NCBI GenBank assembly: GCA_003021745.1
Contig: PXQY01000109.1
Span: forward strand, 1-40,981
Direction: 5' to 3'
Origin: Halobacteriales archaeon QH_7_69_31
GTDB lineage: Archaea; Halobacteriota; Halobacteria; Halobacteriales; Haloarculaceae
DNA: 40,981 nucleotides
The translations under genes and the position numbers were made by a program. The notes beneath the pieces are model-generated. The model was given only the letters and a program-made list of their open reading frames with translations. It had not been told where the DNA came from and did no database searches. Below, in pieces: positions 23,725 to 32,017 of the stretch (position 1 is the first letter of the stretch; every line of letters begins with the position of its first letter).

Positions 23725-24134
23725 ACCTCGAGTTCGACGTCATCGACCTCGAACCCGCCGACCCGCCCGGGCACACGATGGACGGCGACTTCCCCGCGAC
23801 GTACATCTGGCAGGAGGTCCGCGACCGCGGGTGGGACGAGTACGGGGCCGCGGTCGTCGGGTGCTCCATCTCGACGCCGTACGAGCACTCCCGGTTCCTC
23901 GAGGAGTGGGGCCTCGAGGCGTTCCGGCTGTTCGCCGACCCGGCCAACGACGTGGCCGAGGCCTACGGCGTCGGCCACGACCTCGACGGCATGCACGGCA
24001 TCCACGAGCCCCGGCCCGCCGTCTTCGTCATCGACGCCGACCGGACCGTCCGGCACGCCTGGGTCGCCACGGAGTGGCCAGAGTTCCCGCCGTACGCGGA
24101 ACTCGAAGACGCCGTCGAGTCGCTGGAGCCGTGA
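23721..24134 (+). CDS. redoxin (AhpC/TSA-like) protein missing its thioredoxin-fold front
   Basis: A 137-residue protein whose C-terminal two thirds read TMDGDFPATYIWQEVRDRGW, GAAVVGCSISTPYEHSRFLEEWGL, LFADPANDVAEAYGV and PRPAVFVIDADRTVRHAWVA, the wording of a haloarchaeal redoxin family. Between LEFDVIDLEPADPPG and HTMDGDF the block that normally supplies the first strands (APDFTLP-type region and the strand ahead of the active loop, about 40-45 residues) seems deleted in frame near 23765-23775. Peroxidase function is therefore doubtful. The stop overlaps the next GTG by 3 bp. Confidence 0.72.
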   Translation: MNLEFDVIDLEPADPPGHTMDGDFPATYIWQEVRDRGWDEYGAAVVGCSISTPYEHSRFLEEWGLEAFRLFADPANDVAEAYGVGHDLDGMHGIHEPRPAVFVIDADRTVRHAWVATEWPEFPPYAELEDAVESLEP

Positions 24135-24712
24135 CCGACCTCACCGCGGCCGTCGCGGCGCTGCGGCGCGGCGACCTGGTCGTCTACCCCACCGAGACCG
24201 TCTACGGGCTCGGTGCCGACGCCACGGACCCCGAGGCCGTCGCGCGGGTGTTCGACGCGAAAGAGCGGGCCCGAGAGAACCCGGTCTCGATGGCGCTGCC
24301 CGAGGTGGGCGCGGCCCCCGACTACGTCCGGTGGACCGACCGGGAGCGGGCGTTCTGCGAGGCGTTCCTCCCGGGCCCTGTTACCGTTCTCCTGGAGCGG
24401 ACAGACCGGGTGCCGGATGTGCTGGTCGCCGGCCGGGACCGCGTCGGCATCCGCGTCCCGGACCACGACGTCGCCCGGACGCTCGCGAGACGCGTCGGCC
24501 CCGTCACCGCGACGAGTGCGAACCTGAGCGGCCGCCCCAGCGCCCGCCGGCTCGCGGACCTCGACCCCGCGATCCGGGAGCGGGCGGTCGTCGTCGACGG
24601 CGGCGAGACGGCCGGCACGGAGAGCACGGTGGTCGACGTGGCCGGGGGCGAACTCCGTCGACGGGGGGCACGGGCGGCGGCGATAGAGGCGTGGCTCGAG
24701 GACACGGACTGA
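24131..24712 (+). CDS. threonylcarbamoyl-AMP synthase (YrdC/Sua5 family)
   Basis: It makes threonylcarbamoyl-AMP from threonine, bicarbonate and ATP for the universal t6A37 modification of ANN-decoding tRNAs. At 193 residues it is a single YrdC domain: GDLVVYPTETVYGLGADATD (substrate loop), FDAKERARENPVSMAL (KxR-type motif), FLPGPVTVLLERT, RVGIRVPDHD, ATSANLSGRPS and STVVDVAGGELRRRGA. The GTG overlaps the redoxin stop. No C-terminal Sua5 domain is present, as is common in haloarchaea. Confidence 0.9.
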   Translation: MTDLTAAVAALRRGDLVVYPTETVYGLGADATDPEAVARVFDAKERARENPVSMALPEVGAAPDYVRWTDRERAFCEAFLPGPVTVLLERTDRVPDVLVAGRDRVGIRVPDHDVARTLARRVGPVTATSANLSGRPSARRLADLDPAIRERAVVVDGGETAGTESTVVDVAGGELRRRGARAAAIEAWLEDTD

Positions 24713-24719
24713 CGGGGTC

Positions 24720-24845
24720 GGCCTGGCTCCTCGCGCCTCGATCCGCTTCCGGAGACCTCGCCGGGACGGACTCTGCGGTGTTGGCCTGGCTCCTCGCGCC
24801 TCAGTCCGCCCGCGGGGACGTCGCCGGGACGGACTCGGCGGCGTC
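24720..24845. repeat. two-copy 63-bp tandem repeat across the stop of the HMA membrane protein gene
   Basis: Units begin at 24720 and 24783 with identical first 20 bases (GGCCTGGCTCCTCGCGCCTC), and share TCGCCGGGACGGACTC later. Read on the minus strand, the inner copy encodes the last residues and the TGA of the HMA protein. The outer copy stays in frame but has CGA in place of the TGA. Confidence 0.75.
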
Positions 24846-25649
24846 GGCCGGCGGCTCCGCCGTCGATCCCGCGACGGCCTCGCGGTCCGCCGCGCGCCGG
24901 ACGGCCGCACCGACGACCACCACGATGACGATGTCGTAGTAGACGCCGCCGGGAATCAGGAACGCCGTCGCCGTACTGTAGAGGTACAGCCCCACGGCGA
25001 GCGCGGCGACGAGGAGGTTCCGGTTCGGGGACAGCGTCCGGAGTGAGGCCCCGGCGTCCTCGAGGAGCGGCTTGCCGGTCACCGCGAGGACGATGCCGGA
25101 CAGGAGCGCGAGGTTCAGGAAGAAGTGAGTCGCGAAGGCACTCTCCAGGGCGCGCTCCAGGAGTGCGACGACCCGGGGATGGGCGGGCCAGACGGCGAAT
25201 CGGGTCGGGTACACGACGGCGGCGTACGGCACGAGGGCCATCAGCCCGGCGAGGAGGCCGGTGACGAGCCGGGCCTCCCGAAACTGGGCGGCCCGGCGGT
25301 TGCCGAACGCCTCGTCGGTCGTCTCGACGGGGTAGCCGAGGTCGGCGAGCGCCGCCCGCAGCGACGCCGGCGACGCCGTCTCGGGGTCGTAGTCGACCCG
25401 AACCGTCCCGTGACCCGGCGTGGCCGTGACGTTGCTCACGCCGTCGCGGGCCGCCAGGATGCACTCGAGGAGACCGGCACACGTCCGGCAGTCCAGGCCG
25501 GTGACCTCGAAGACGCAGTGCTCGTGGGCCTCGCCGACGGTGGCCGTTTCGACACCCGGCGAGGCGGCTCGGTCGACGTCCGCCGGGGTCACGCCGTCGG
25601 CGTCGGCGACGATCCGGGCGACGTCGCGCCGGCAGTCACGGTCAGCCAT
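24801..25649 (-). CDS. copper-ATPase-like protein: HMA domain plus first membrane helices only
   Basis: A 282-residue protein. The N-terminus carries a heavy-metal-associated domain (FEVTGLDCRTCAGLLECILA with the metal-binding CxxC pair, TVRVDYDPE). Four hydrophobic segments follow whose wording (GIVLAVTGKPLLEDAGASLR, RNLLVAALAVGLYLYSTATA, GVYYDIVIVVVVGAAV) matches the entry helices of haloarchaeal P1B copper ATPases. The actuator, DKTG phosphorylation and nucleotide domains and the CPC helix are all absent. The protein ends in an Ala/Pro tail at a tandem repeat. It is either a truncated pump or a stand-alone metal-binding membrane protein. Confidence 0.75.
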   Translation of the reverse strand: MADRDCRRDVARIVADADGVTPADVDRAASPGVETATVGEAHEHCVFEVTGLDCRTCAGLLECILAARDGVSNVTATPGHGTVRVDYDPETASPASLRAALADLGYPVETTDEAFGNRRAAQFREARLVTGLLAGLMALVPYAAVVYPTRFAVWPAHPRVVALLERALESAFATHFFLNLALLSGIVLAVTGKPLLEDAGASLRTLSPNRNLLVAALAVGLYLYSTATAFLIPGGVYYDIVIVVVVGAAVRRAADREAVAGSTAEPPADAAESVPATSPRAD

Positions 25650-25778
25650 CGCTGTCTGGGTGTGGGTCCGTGCCCATCCGTGGTCCTCCGTGCTATGACT
25701 CGACGTGTGTCGCCACCCGCTTCAATGTGAGGTTCGGCGAACCGGCGGCTGCCGGGGGCCCCGACTCGGGCGGTGCGG

Positions 25779-26432
25779 TCACGACGGGAGCCGCGAACGG
25801 AGCGACCGCGTCCGGGTTCCACACTCCCCTCGGTACTCGCAGGCCCCACACCGGGCGTCGTCATCGAGCCGCAGCGGCGGGCCGTCGAGGGATTCGGCGG
25901 TCCGGAGCGCCCGCCGGTAGGCGGCCTTCCGCCGGGTCGTGAGCCGGAGCCGTCGAACGACGCCGTGGGCCGGGTACTCCACGAGGGCCGACTCGACGGC
26001 CACCTCCCGCTCCCAGGCCAGGGCCTTCGCGGCCGCGGTCGCCCGGACAGAGTGAGGCGACCAGACGCCGCGGTCGGGCGGACGTCCGGCCGAGACGACG
26101 ACGGGGCGAGGCGGCGCCTCGAGCACTTTGTGGGCGACGCCGCGGCAGTCCTTGCCGGACAGCCGGACGTGGCTGCCGGCGGGGTCGACCAGGCGGTGCC
26201 AGCAGTCCAGCCGGTCCCGCGTGGCACGGAGCGCGGCCCGGTAGGCCGGCGGTGCCAGCGCGACCGGTTCGTCGGTCAGGTCGGTGTCGGGGTCGAGCAG
26301 GGCCGGGTAGCGGTACGCCAGTTCGCGAACGGCCCGGGCGTCGTCGGGCGGGTCGCCGTCGTCGTGTTTTCGGCGGTAGTACAGCTTCCGTGGGCAGTAG
26401 GCGGCCGTCGCCAGCTCGGTGAACGTCGGCAC
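25779..26432 (-). CDS. stand-alone Cas4-like PD-(D/E)XK nuclease with Fe-S cysteines
   Basis: A 217-residue Cas4/Dna2-type protein. An N-terminal cysteine sits in FTELATAAYCPRKLYYRR and a C-terminal cluster in RCGACEYRGECGTRTRSLRS, together the four-cysteine iron-sulfur pattern. SALVEYPAHG and the following basic helix resemble the nuclease core. The GTG at 26432 is chosen because a TATA-like element lies 29 nt before it and the conserved N-terminus begins there. No CRISPR array or cas gene lies nearby, so a DNA-repair role is more likely than adaptation. Confidence 0.72.
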   Translation of the reverse strand: MPTFTELATAAYCPRKLYYRRKHDDGDPPDDARAVRELAYRYPALLDPDTDLTDEPVALAPPAYRAALRATRDRLDCWHRLVDPAGSHVRLSGKDCRGVAHKVLEAPPRPVVVSAGRPPDRGVWSPHSVRATAAAKALAWEREVAVESALVEYPAHGVVRRLRLTTRRKAAYRRALRTAESLDGPPLRLDDDARCGACEYRGECGTRTRSLRSRLPS

Positions 26433-26456
26433 GGGGCCGGTGGTGGCGGCTTGGGC

Positions 26457-26466
26457 CTTGAAACTT
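26457..26466 (-). promoter_or_regulatory. TATA-like element of the Cas4-like gene
   Basis: AGTTTCAAG on the minus strand, just past the geranylgeranyl reductase stop and 29 nt from the GTG at 26432. Confidence 0.45.
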
Positions 26467-26469
26467 CGG

Positions 26470-27702
26470 CTACGACCGGTAGTACTGGTTGACAAACCGC
26501 GCCAGAAGCGGGAGGTCCCGGAGGTGGAGCAGCTTCACGATGGCCCGCTTGTCGCCGGCGTTCGCCCGGGCGAGGGTGTCGTGGTCGAGGCGGTTGAGGT
26601 CCGAGACCAGCGTATCGTACCGGTCGTTCGGCGAGAGGTACAAAAGGTGGGTCATCACGAGGCGGGCGTCCATGTCCGGGGCGACATCCCCGTGCCAGAG
26701 GTCGTCGTAGACCGACATCGCCTCGGCGGACGTGTCCGGCTCCGACTGACTGAGACAGCGGTCGACGGTGGTCGCGGCGGCGCGGCCGGACTGCATCCCC
26801 TTGTGGATCCCTTCGCCCCACAGCGGGTCGATCGTCGGGACGGTGTCGCCGATCGCCATGAAGCTGTCCGTACTGAGCGACGCGGGGGGCTGGATGTGGG
26901 CTGACCCGCGGTGCTGGCGGCCCTCGAGCCGGGTCGCGGTCTCGAACCGCGGGTCCGTGTCGAGCCAGTGGTCCAGGTAGCCGTCGATGGTCCGGTCGAC
27001 CGCCGAGTACCGCTGGTAGCTGTCGTTCCGGATGTAGCACAAGCCCACCTTCGCGGTGTCGGCGCCGGTGTGGAAGATCCAGGCGTAGCCGCCCGGCGCG
27101 AACGCGTGGTCCAGGCGGAGCATCATCGACGCCCGTAGGTCGGCGTACTCCTCGTGGTCGAGGTCGACGCCCTCGAACTCGTACTCGATGCCGATGGCCT
27201 GGTTCTCCCGGTCGAGGTCACAGACCCCAAGCTCCGTCGCCAGCGGCGCGGCCGGTCCGGTCGCGTCGACGACGATGTCGGCGTACACCGCCTCGGAGCC
27301 GTTGTACCGGACGCCGACGGGTTCGCCGTCCTCGACGATGGGTTCGGAGACGCGGGCGTCGAACCGATACGCCGCGCCGCGGTCGCGGCCCTCGGCGACG
27401 AGGAACTCCTTGAACGCGCCGAAGTCCAGGACGGCACCGGGGCGGGGCTCGACGAAGTGGTCGTTCGGCGACTCGATGACGACGTCGTCGGTGAACTGCA
27501 TCACGACCTCGTCGGGGACGTTGAACGCGGTCAACATGGCGGGAAACGTGCCGCCGGTGGACTTGTTGCTCTGACGCGGGAACGACGACTCGGGTTCCGT
27601 CTCGAGGACGACGACGTCGTAGCCGCGGGCCGCGGCGTCGCGGGCGCACTGGGCGCCCGCCGGGCCCGCGCCGGCGACGATCACGTCAAAGCGCTCGCGC
27701 AT
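26470..27702 (-). CDS. geranylgeranyl reductase family flavoprotein
   Basis: An FAD-dependent reductase, 410 residues, full length. It has the dinucleotide-binding start FDVIVAGAGPAGAQCARDAAARGYDVVVLE, the PRQSNKSTGGTF active-site neighbourhood of the haloarchaeal group, IVVDATGPAAPLA, GGYAWIFHTGADTAKVGLCY and the FAD-closing AIGDTVPTIDPLWGEGIHKGMQSGRAAA. Family members saturate the isoprenoid chains of archaeal lipids or of quinones; the substrate of this paralogue is not shown. A TATA-like element lies about 25 nt upstream. Confidence 0.88.
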   Translation of the reverse strand: MRERFDVIVAGAGPAGAQCARDAAARGYDVVVLETEPESSFPRQSNKSTGGTFPAMLTAFNVPDEVVMQFTDDVVIESPNDHFVEPRPGAVLDFGAFKEFLVAEGRDRGAAYRFDARVSEPIVEDGEPVGVRYNGSEAVYADIVVDATGPAAPLATELGVCDLDRENQAIGIEYEFEGVDLDHEEYADLRASMMLRLDHAFAPGGYAWIFHTGADTAKVGLCYIRNDSYQRYSAVDRTIDGYLDHWLDTDPRFETATRLEGRQHRGSAHIQPPASLSTDSFMAIGDTVPTIDPLWGEGIHKGMQSGRAAATTVDRCLSQSEPDTSAEAMSVYDDLWHGDVAPDMDARLVMTHLLYLSPNDRYDTLVSDLNRLDHDTLARANAGDKRAIVKLLHLRDLPLLARFVNQYYRS

Positions 27703-27723
27703 ATCGGTGCCTCACACAGGGGC

Positions 27724-27731
27724 GTAAAGAG
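27724..27731 (-). promoter_or_regulatory. TATA-like element of the geranylgeranyl reductase gene
   Basis: CTCTTTAC on the minus strand, about 25 nt before the ATG at 27702. Confidence 0.45.
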
Positions 27732-27808
27732 TGTTCCTGACTCCATGAGGCGCCGACGCGGTGTCCCTTCGTGGGCATCGGTCCGCGGTGTTCCATGGTG
27801 GGCATCGG

Positions 27809-29890
27809 TCAGTCGTCGGCCGGCGCCGCGTCCGTGCCTGCGTCGCCGGCGGTCGCGACCGGCGCACCGTTGACCTCGAGTGCCTCGACGACGAGTTCGG
27901 CGACGTCGACGATCTCGATGTCCTCTTCGAACCCGCCGGTCTTCCGGCCGTCCTCGTACATCGTCATGCACATCGGGCAGGCGACGACGAACTTCTCGAC
28001 GGCGGCGCCGGCGTCGGTGTCCTCCAGCGCCTCTCGGAGCCGCTCCTCGCTCGGTTTCGGCTCCTCGTCGAAGTCCATCCAGAGGCCGCCGCCCCCGCCG
28101 CCACAGCAGAAGGAGTTCGCGCGGTTCCGCGGCATCTCCCGGAGGTCACACCCGGTCGCGCGGACGAGTTCCCGGGGCGCCTCGTACTCGTCGTTGAACC
28201 GGCCGAGGTGACACGGGTCGTGGTAGGTGACCGTGTAGTCCAGTTCGTCGCCGCCCAGGCCGAGGGCGTCGACGCCGACGAGTTCCTCGACGGCCTGGGT
28301 CCAGTGGTACACCTCGACGTCGCCGTCGCGGTTCCAGTAGCCCTCGACGGCGAACTCCATCATCGGGTCGTCGGCGAACGCCTCGAAGTCGACCTCCGGG
28401 TATTCGTTTTTGAACGTGTTGTACGAGTGGGGATCGGTACAGACGATCGTCCCGTAGTCACACTCCCGGAAGCTGTCGACGAGGGTGCCGGCCTGCTCGA
28501 CGAAGAGGAACTCCTCGCCGATGCGGCGGACGTCGTTGCCGTCGTAGACCTCGTCCTCGTAGAGGATGCCGACCGAGACCGATTCCTCGCGGGCGTCGGC
28601 GACCTCGAAGCCCAGTTCCTCGGTCCAGTCCCCGCGGTCCGACGGCGGGTCCCCGAACGTGTTGCCCTTCTGCATCACGTTCTGGAAGACGTCCTGGATC
28701 TCCGGGCGGACGTCGCCCTGGTCGACCTGCTGGCGGTTGAGCCGGGTGAAGCTCTTGAGGTGCTCGATCTCGACGGGGCAGGCGTCCATGCAGGCCATAC
28801 AGGCCATGCAGGACTCCATCGTCTCGGTGTCGATGACGCCGCCGCCGTCGGCGATGATCGGTTTCGTCTCGCCGCCCGCCTCCACCGATTGCCTGTAGGC
28901 CTTCAGGTCGAGGATGACGTCGCGGGGGTCCAGCGGCCGGCCGGACGCCTTTGCGGGGCAGACGGCCGAACAGCGGCCGCACTTGGTGCAGGCGTCCTGG
29001 TCGAGCAGTTCCCGCCAGCTGAAGTCGTCGATGGACTCGGCGTTCGTCGCGTCCAGGTCCGACGGCACGCCCGGCAGCCGGACGCCGGCCTGCTCGTCGC
29101 GCGTCACGACGTTGGCGAACGACGAGATCATGTGGAACGGCTTGGCGTACGGGATGGCCGCGATGAAGAGGAACGCGAGCAGCGCGTGGGACCACCACGC
29201 AAGCGGGTAGACGGCGGCCGCCGACGAGGCGTCCAGCCCCAGGCTGGCGAGGGCGAGCGCCACCGCGGTCCCGACGAAGCTGACCGACTCGGGGCCCTGG
29301 CCGAGGATGCGGAGGCCCTCCAGGAGGAACCCGCCCAGCCCGAGGAGGAACAGCGACCAGACGAGGAACGCGTCCTCCCAGTCGGTGTGTTTGCCCCACA
29401 GCCGGTCGCTGCGGCGGACGTACCGGCGCCACAGCGCGACGGCCAGGCCGACGACGAAGAGTAGACCGAGGGCGTCGGTGACCAGTTGGTAGGACAGATA
29501 GAAGTCGCCGACCCAGAACGAGTCGCCGGTGGCGACCTGGTAGAAGTCGATGTCGACGAAGAGGATGGTGGTCGCGATGAGCAGCGTCAGAAAGCCCCAC
29601 ATGATGAACGCGTGCATGAGGCCGCCGACCAGGTCGCGGTTGAACTGCGTCTCGTTCGTGGCGACGATCTTCGCGGCCGAGGCGATCCGGCCCGGGAGGT
29701 CGTCGAGTCGGTCGAACCAGTCGGCCGTCCCGCGCGTGTACCGGGCGAACCGTCGGTAGACCCCGATGGCGGCGACGAGGATCGTCAGTGTGGCGAGGAA
29801 GTAAAACAGCACCTTCTGGACCGGGCCGATCTGCCAGTAGGTCTCCCTGGCGAGGTCGCCGCCGGCTTGCAGGGCGAGCGCCGATGGCAT
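27809..29890 (-). CDS. membrane-bound Fe-S oxidoreductase (HdrD/GlpC-like with heme-b-type membrane domain)
   Basis: A 693-residue electron-transfer protein. Residues about 25-270 hold six hydrophobic helices of a NarI/HdrE-like membrane domain (LVGGLMHAFIMWGFLTLL, WWSHALLAFLFIAAIPYAKPFH, with candidate heme His). Two ferredoxin clusters follow, CTKCGRCSAVC (about 300) and CMACMACMDAC (about 363), then two CCG-type domains with TYHDPCHLGRF and ANSFCCGGGGGGLWMD. Between DAREE and SVGILYEDEVYDGNDVRR (near 28575-28590) the usual first strand-helix of the CCG region (WYVGD-type) seems missing, about 35-40 residues in frame. It probably links a cytosolic donor to the quinone pool. A TATA-like element lies 28 nt upstream. 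Confidence 0.85.
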   Translation of the reverse strand: MPSALALQAGGDLARETYWQIGPVQKVLFYFLATLTILVAAIGVYRRFARYTRGTADWFDRLDDLPGRIASAAKIVATNETQFNRDLVGGLMHAFIMWGFLTLLIATTILFVDIDFYQVATGDSFWVGDFYLSYQLVTDALGLLFVVGLAVALWRRYVRRSDRLWGKHTDWEDAFLVWSLFLLGLGGFLLEGLRILGQGPESVSFVGTAVALALASLGLDASSAAAVYPLAWWSHALLAFLFIAAIPYAKPFHMISSFANVVTRDEQAGVRLPGVPSDLDATNAESIDDFSWRELLDQDACTKCGRCSAVCPAKASGRPLDPRDVILDLKAYRQSVEAGGETKPIIADGGGVIDTETMESCMACMACMDACPVEIEHLKSFTRLNRQQVDQGDVRPEIQDVFQNVMQKGNTFGDPPSDRGDWTEELGFEVADAREESVSVGILYEDEVYDGNDVRRIGEEFLFVEQAGTLVDSFRECDYGTIVCTDPHSYNTFKNEYPEVDFEAFADDPMMEFAVEGYWNRDGDVEVYHWTQAVEELVGVDALGLGGDELDYTVTYHDPCHLGRFNDEYEAPRELVRATGCDLREMPRNRANSFCCGGGGGGLWMDFDEEPKPSEERLREALEDTDAGAAVEKFVVACPMCMTMYEDGRKTGGFEEDIEIVDVAELVVEALEVNGAPVATAGDAGTDAAPADD

Positions 29891-29913
29891 ACGCTGACAC
29901 GGCGTGACCGACG

Positions 29914-29922
29914 CGCTTAAGC
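29914..29922 (-). promoter_or_regulatory. TATA-like element of the Fe-S oxidoreductase gene
   Basis: GCTTAAGCG on the minus strand, 28 nt before the ATG at 29890. Confidence 0.5.
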
Positions 29923-29994
29923 TTTGTCACAGCGGGCGTCGAGGCCGCCGTCTGCGGGGGTTTCACGCCACTGGAGCGGTGATTGCCGACTCCC

Positions 29995-30711
29995 TCACGT
30001 CGCACCGACGACTGCGGCCACCGCCAGCGCGGCCGCCAGCGCGAGCGCCGGGAGGTCCCGGGCGCCGAGCCGCAACTCGGGCAGTGTCGGGTTCCAGGCG
30101 AAACAGCGCGCCTGCAGCGCCAGGGCAAAGGTGTCCGCCCGGTCGAATGCGCGGGCGAACGCAGCCACCGCCAGGAGCCGGACGCGTTCGGTAACCGGGC
30201 GTTCGGCGCCGAGGCGGACGCGCTGGGCGTTCCTGATGCGGGCGACGTCGTCCTGCAGGACCGGGAGGAACCGGAAGACGAAGGCTGCACCCATCCCGAG
30301 AAACTGGCCGGGCCGCCCCGGGACCGACCGCTGGATGACCGCGCGGGACTCCCGGACCGGCGTCGTCCTGACGTAGGCGGCCGTGACGAGCAACACGAGC
30401 AGCACCCGCACACTCGCCAGTGCCGGCCCGATGGCGTCGGCGAGGACGAACCACGGCGCGCCGAGGGTCAGCCCTTCGAGTATCGGCGCCGCGACCACGA
30501 CGGGCAGCACGACCCGGAACTCCCAGAGGCTCCGCAACGGCGACGTCCGGGCCACCGCCAGCATCCCGGCGACCAGTCCGGTGAGCGCGAGGAGGCCCGG
30601 TGGCGTCGTGTAGACGAACGCGGCCGCGACGAAGGTCGTCTGGACGAGGAGCTTCGAGCGGGGGTCGAGCCGGTGGGCAGGGGTCGACCCCGGTTCGTAC
30701 ACCAGCGTCAT
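29995..30711 (-). CDS. bioN: ECF transporter transmembrane subunit EcfT (biotin locus)
   Basis: A 238-residue CbiQ/EcfT protein with about five helices. It links the substrate-binding BioY to the ATPase. Visible are RLDPRSKLLVQTTFVAAAF at the N-terminus and the coupling-helix wording IRNAQRVRLGAERPVTERVR, with a second ALQARCF where most family members have ARG. The ATG overlaps the ecfA stop by 4 bp, and it is the last gene of the bioY-ecfA-ecfT operon. Confidence 0.87.
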   Translation of the reverse strand: MTLVYEPGSTPAHRLDPRSKLLVQTTFVAAAFVYTTPPGLLALTGLVAGMLAVARTSPLRSLWEFRVVLPVVVAAPILEGLTLGAPWFVLADAIGPALASVRVLLVLLVTAAYVRTTPVRESRAVIQRSVPGRPGQFLGMGAAFVFRFLPVLQDDVARIRNAQRVRLGAERPVTERVRLLAVAAFARAFDRADTFALALQARCFAWNPTLPELRLGARDLPALALAAALAVAAVVGAT

Positions 30712-31406
30712 GGCGGCCGGACGTCGAGGCCCTCGAGGTCCGCCCGGACCGCACCGAGCGGCCCGTCGGCGGCGATCGTTCCGTCCGAGAGGACCACGAC
30801 CCGGTCTACGACGTCGGCGACCGCACCCAGGTCGTGGGTGACGACCACGACGCTCGTCCCGGCGGCGTTGAGCGATTCGAGTCGTTCGCGGACCAGCTGC
30901 CGTGCCGGCCAGTCGAGCCCGGTGAACGGCTCGTCCAGCACCAGGTGGTCGGGCTCCATCGCCAGCGCCCCGGCGATCGCGACCCGGGCCGTCTCGCCGC
31001 CGGAGAGGCGGTCGATCCGCTCGTCCCGTCGGCCGTCCATCCCGACCGCCGACAGCGCCGACTCGACGCGTCTGTCGATCTCCTCGCGGGCCAGGCCCAG
31101 GTTCTCGGGGCCGAACGCGACGTCGGCGCCGACCGTTGCGGCGACGAAACAGTCGCGGGGGTTCTGGAAGACCATCCCGACCGCAGTCCTGGCGGCGACG
31201 AGGTCGGCACCGACCGGATCGCCGTCGACGAACACCTCGCCATCGTCCGGTTCCAGGAGGCCGTTGAAGTGTCTGACGAGCGTCGTCTTGCCCGACCCGT
31301 TCGCGCCGCAGATCGCGAGGAACGTCCCGTCGTCGACGGTCATCGAGATGCCGTCGACGGCTGTCACGTCGCCGTACCGGTGGACCAACCCCTCGGTCCG
31401 TATCAT
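30708..31406 (-). CDS. bioM: ECF transporter ATPase EcfA (biotin locus)
   Basis: A 232-residue ABC ATPase that powers the biotin ECF transporter. Walker A GANGSGKTTL (about 33), Q-loop VFQNPRDCF, signature LSGGETARVAIAGAL, Walker B HLVLDEPFTGLD and H-loop VVVTHDLG are all intact. Overlaps of 4 bp with bioY upstream and ecfT downstream make a dedicated three-gene module, and the BirA-type operator ahead of bioY supports biotin as the substrate. Confidence 0.92.
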   Translation of the reverse strand: MIRTEGLVHRYGDVTAVDGISMTVDDGTFLAICGANGSGKTTLVRHFNGLLEPDDGEVFVDGDPVGADLVAARTAVGMVFQNPRDCFVAATVGADVAFGPENLGLAREEIDRRVESALSAVGMDGRRDERIDRLSGGETARVAIAGALAMEPDHLVLDEPFTGLDWPARQLVRERLESLNAAGTSVVVVTHDLGAVADVVDRVVVLSDGTIAADGPLGAVRADLEGLDVRPP

Positions 31407-32017
31407 CCGGCCTGGAGGACGTCGCTCCGGACGATCCCGAGGGCCGCGACCAGCTTGAGTATCTCGGCCGGGACGAACGGGACGACACCCGCGAGGACCG
31501 CGGCCTCCGGCCCGACGTCCTGGACGTACATGAGTCCCAGGGCCCCGAACGCGTAGATGACGACCGTCCCGACCGCCATGGCCACCACGAGTCGGGCCGG
31601 CGACACCGACGACGGCCGCCGGACCTCCGTCGAGCCGTGGACCAGGTACCCGATGACGACCGCGGCCAGTGGGAAGGCCCACAGGTAGCCGAACGACGGA
31701 GCCCCGCCGAGGAGGATGCCGATACCCGCCGATCCGCCCTCGAAGACCGGCGCGCCGACGGCCCCGGCAGCGAGATACAGCACCATCGCGGCGCCGCCCC
31801 ACACCGGCCCGAGCAGGATGCCGGCTAGGAACACGCCCAGGACCTGCAGCGTGAACGGGATCGAGGTCACGGGCACCGTGACCGAAACGAGAGCGAACGC
31901 GCCCATGAGCGCCGCGAACAGCGCCGCCCGCGCGATGTTCAACGTCGTCTCCTCGTCCACGAGGTCGACCCCCGACGTGTTCGTGCGTGTCATGCCCGGC
32001 CCTCGCTCGTCAACCAT
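31403..32017 (-). CDS. bioY: biotin transporter substrate-binding protein BioY
   Basis: The S-component of a biotin ECF transporter, about 204 residues, six hydrophobic helices. It has the family wording SIPFTLQVLGVFLAGILLGPVWGGAAMVLYLAAGAVGAPVF, GGAPSFGYLWAFPLAAVVIGYL and VVPFVPAEILKLVAALGI. Transcription from the TATA element at 32049-32060 should begin near 32027, so the ATG at 32017 is the first available; ATG 31993 is an alternative eight codons in. The operator covers the start region, so biotin-loaded repressor would block the transcript. Confidence 0.9.
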   Translation of the reverse strand: MVDERGPGMTRTNTSGVDLVDEETTLNIARAALFAALMGAFALVSVTVPVTSIPFTLQVLGVFLAGILLGPVWGGAAMVLYLAAGAVGAPVFEGGSAGIGILLGGAPSFGYLWAFPLAAVVIGYLVHGSTEVRRPSSVSPARLVVAMAVGTVVIYAFGALGLMYVQDVGPEAAVLAGVVPFVPAEILKLVAALGIVRSDVLQAG

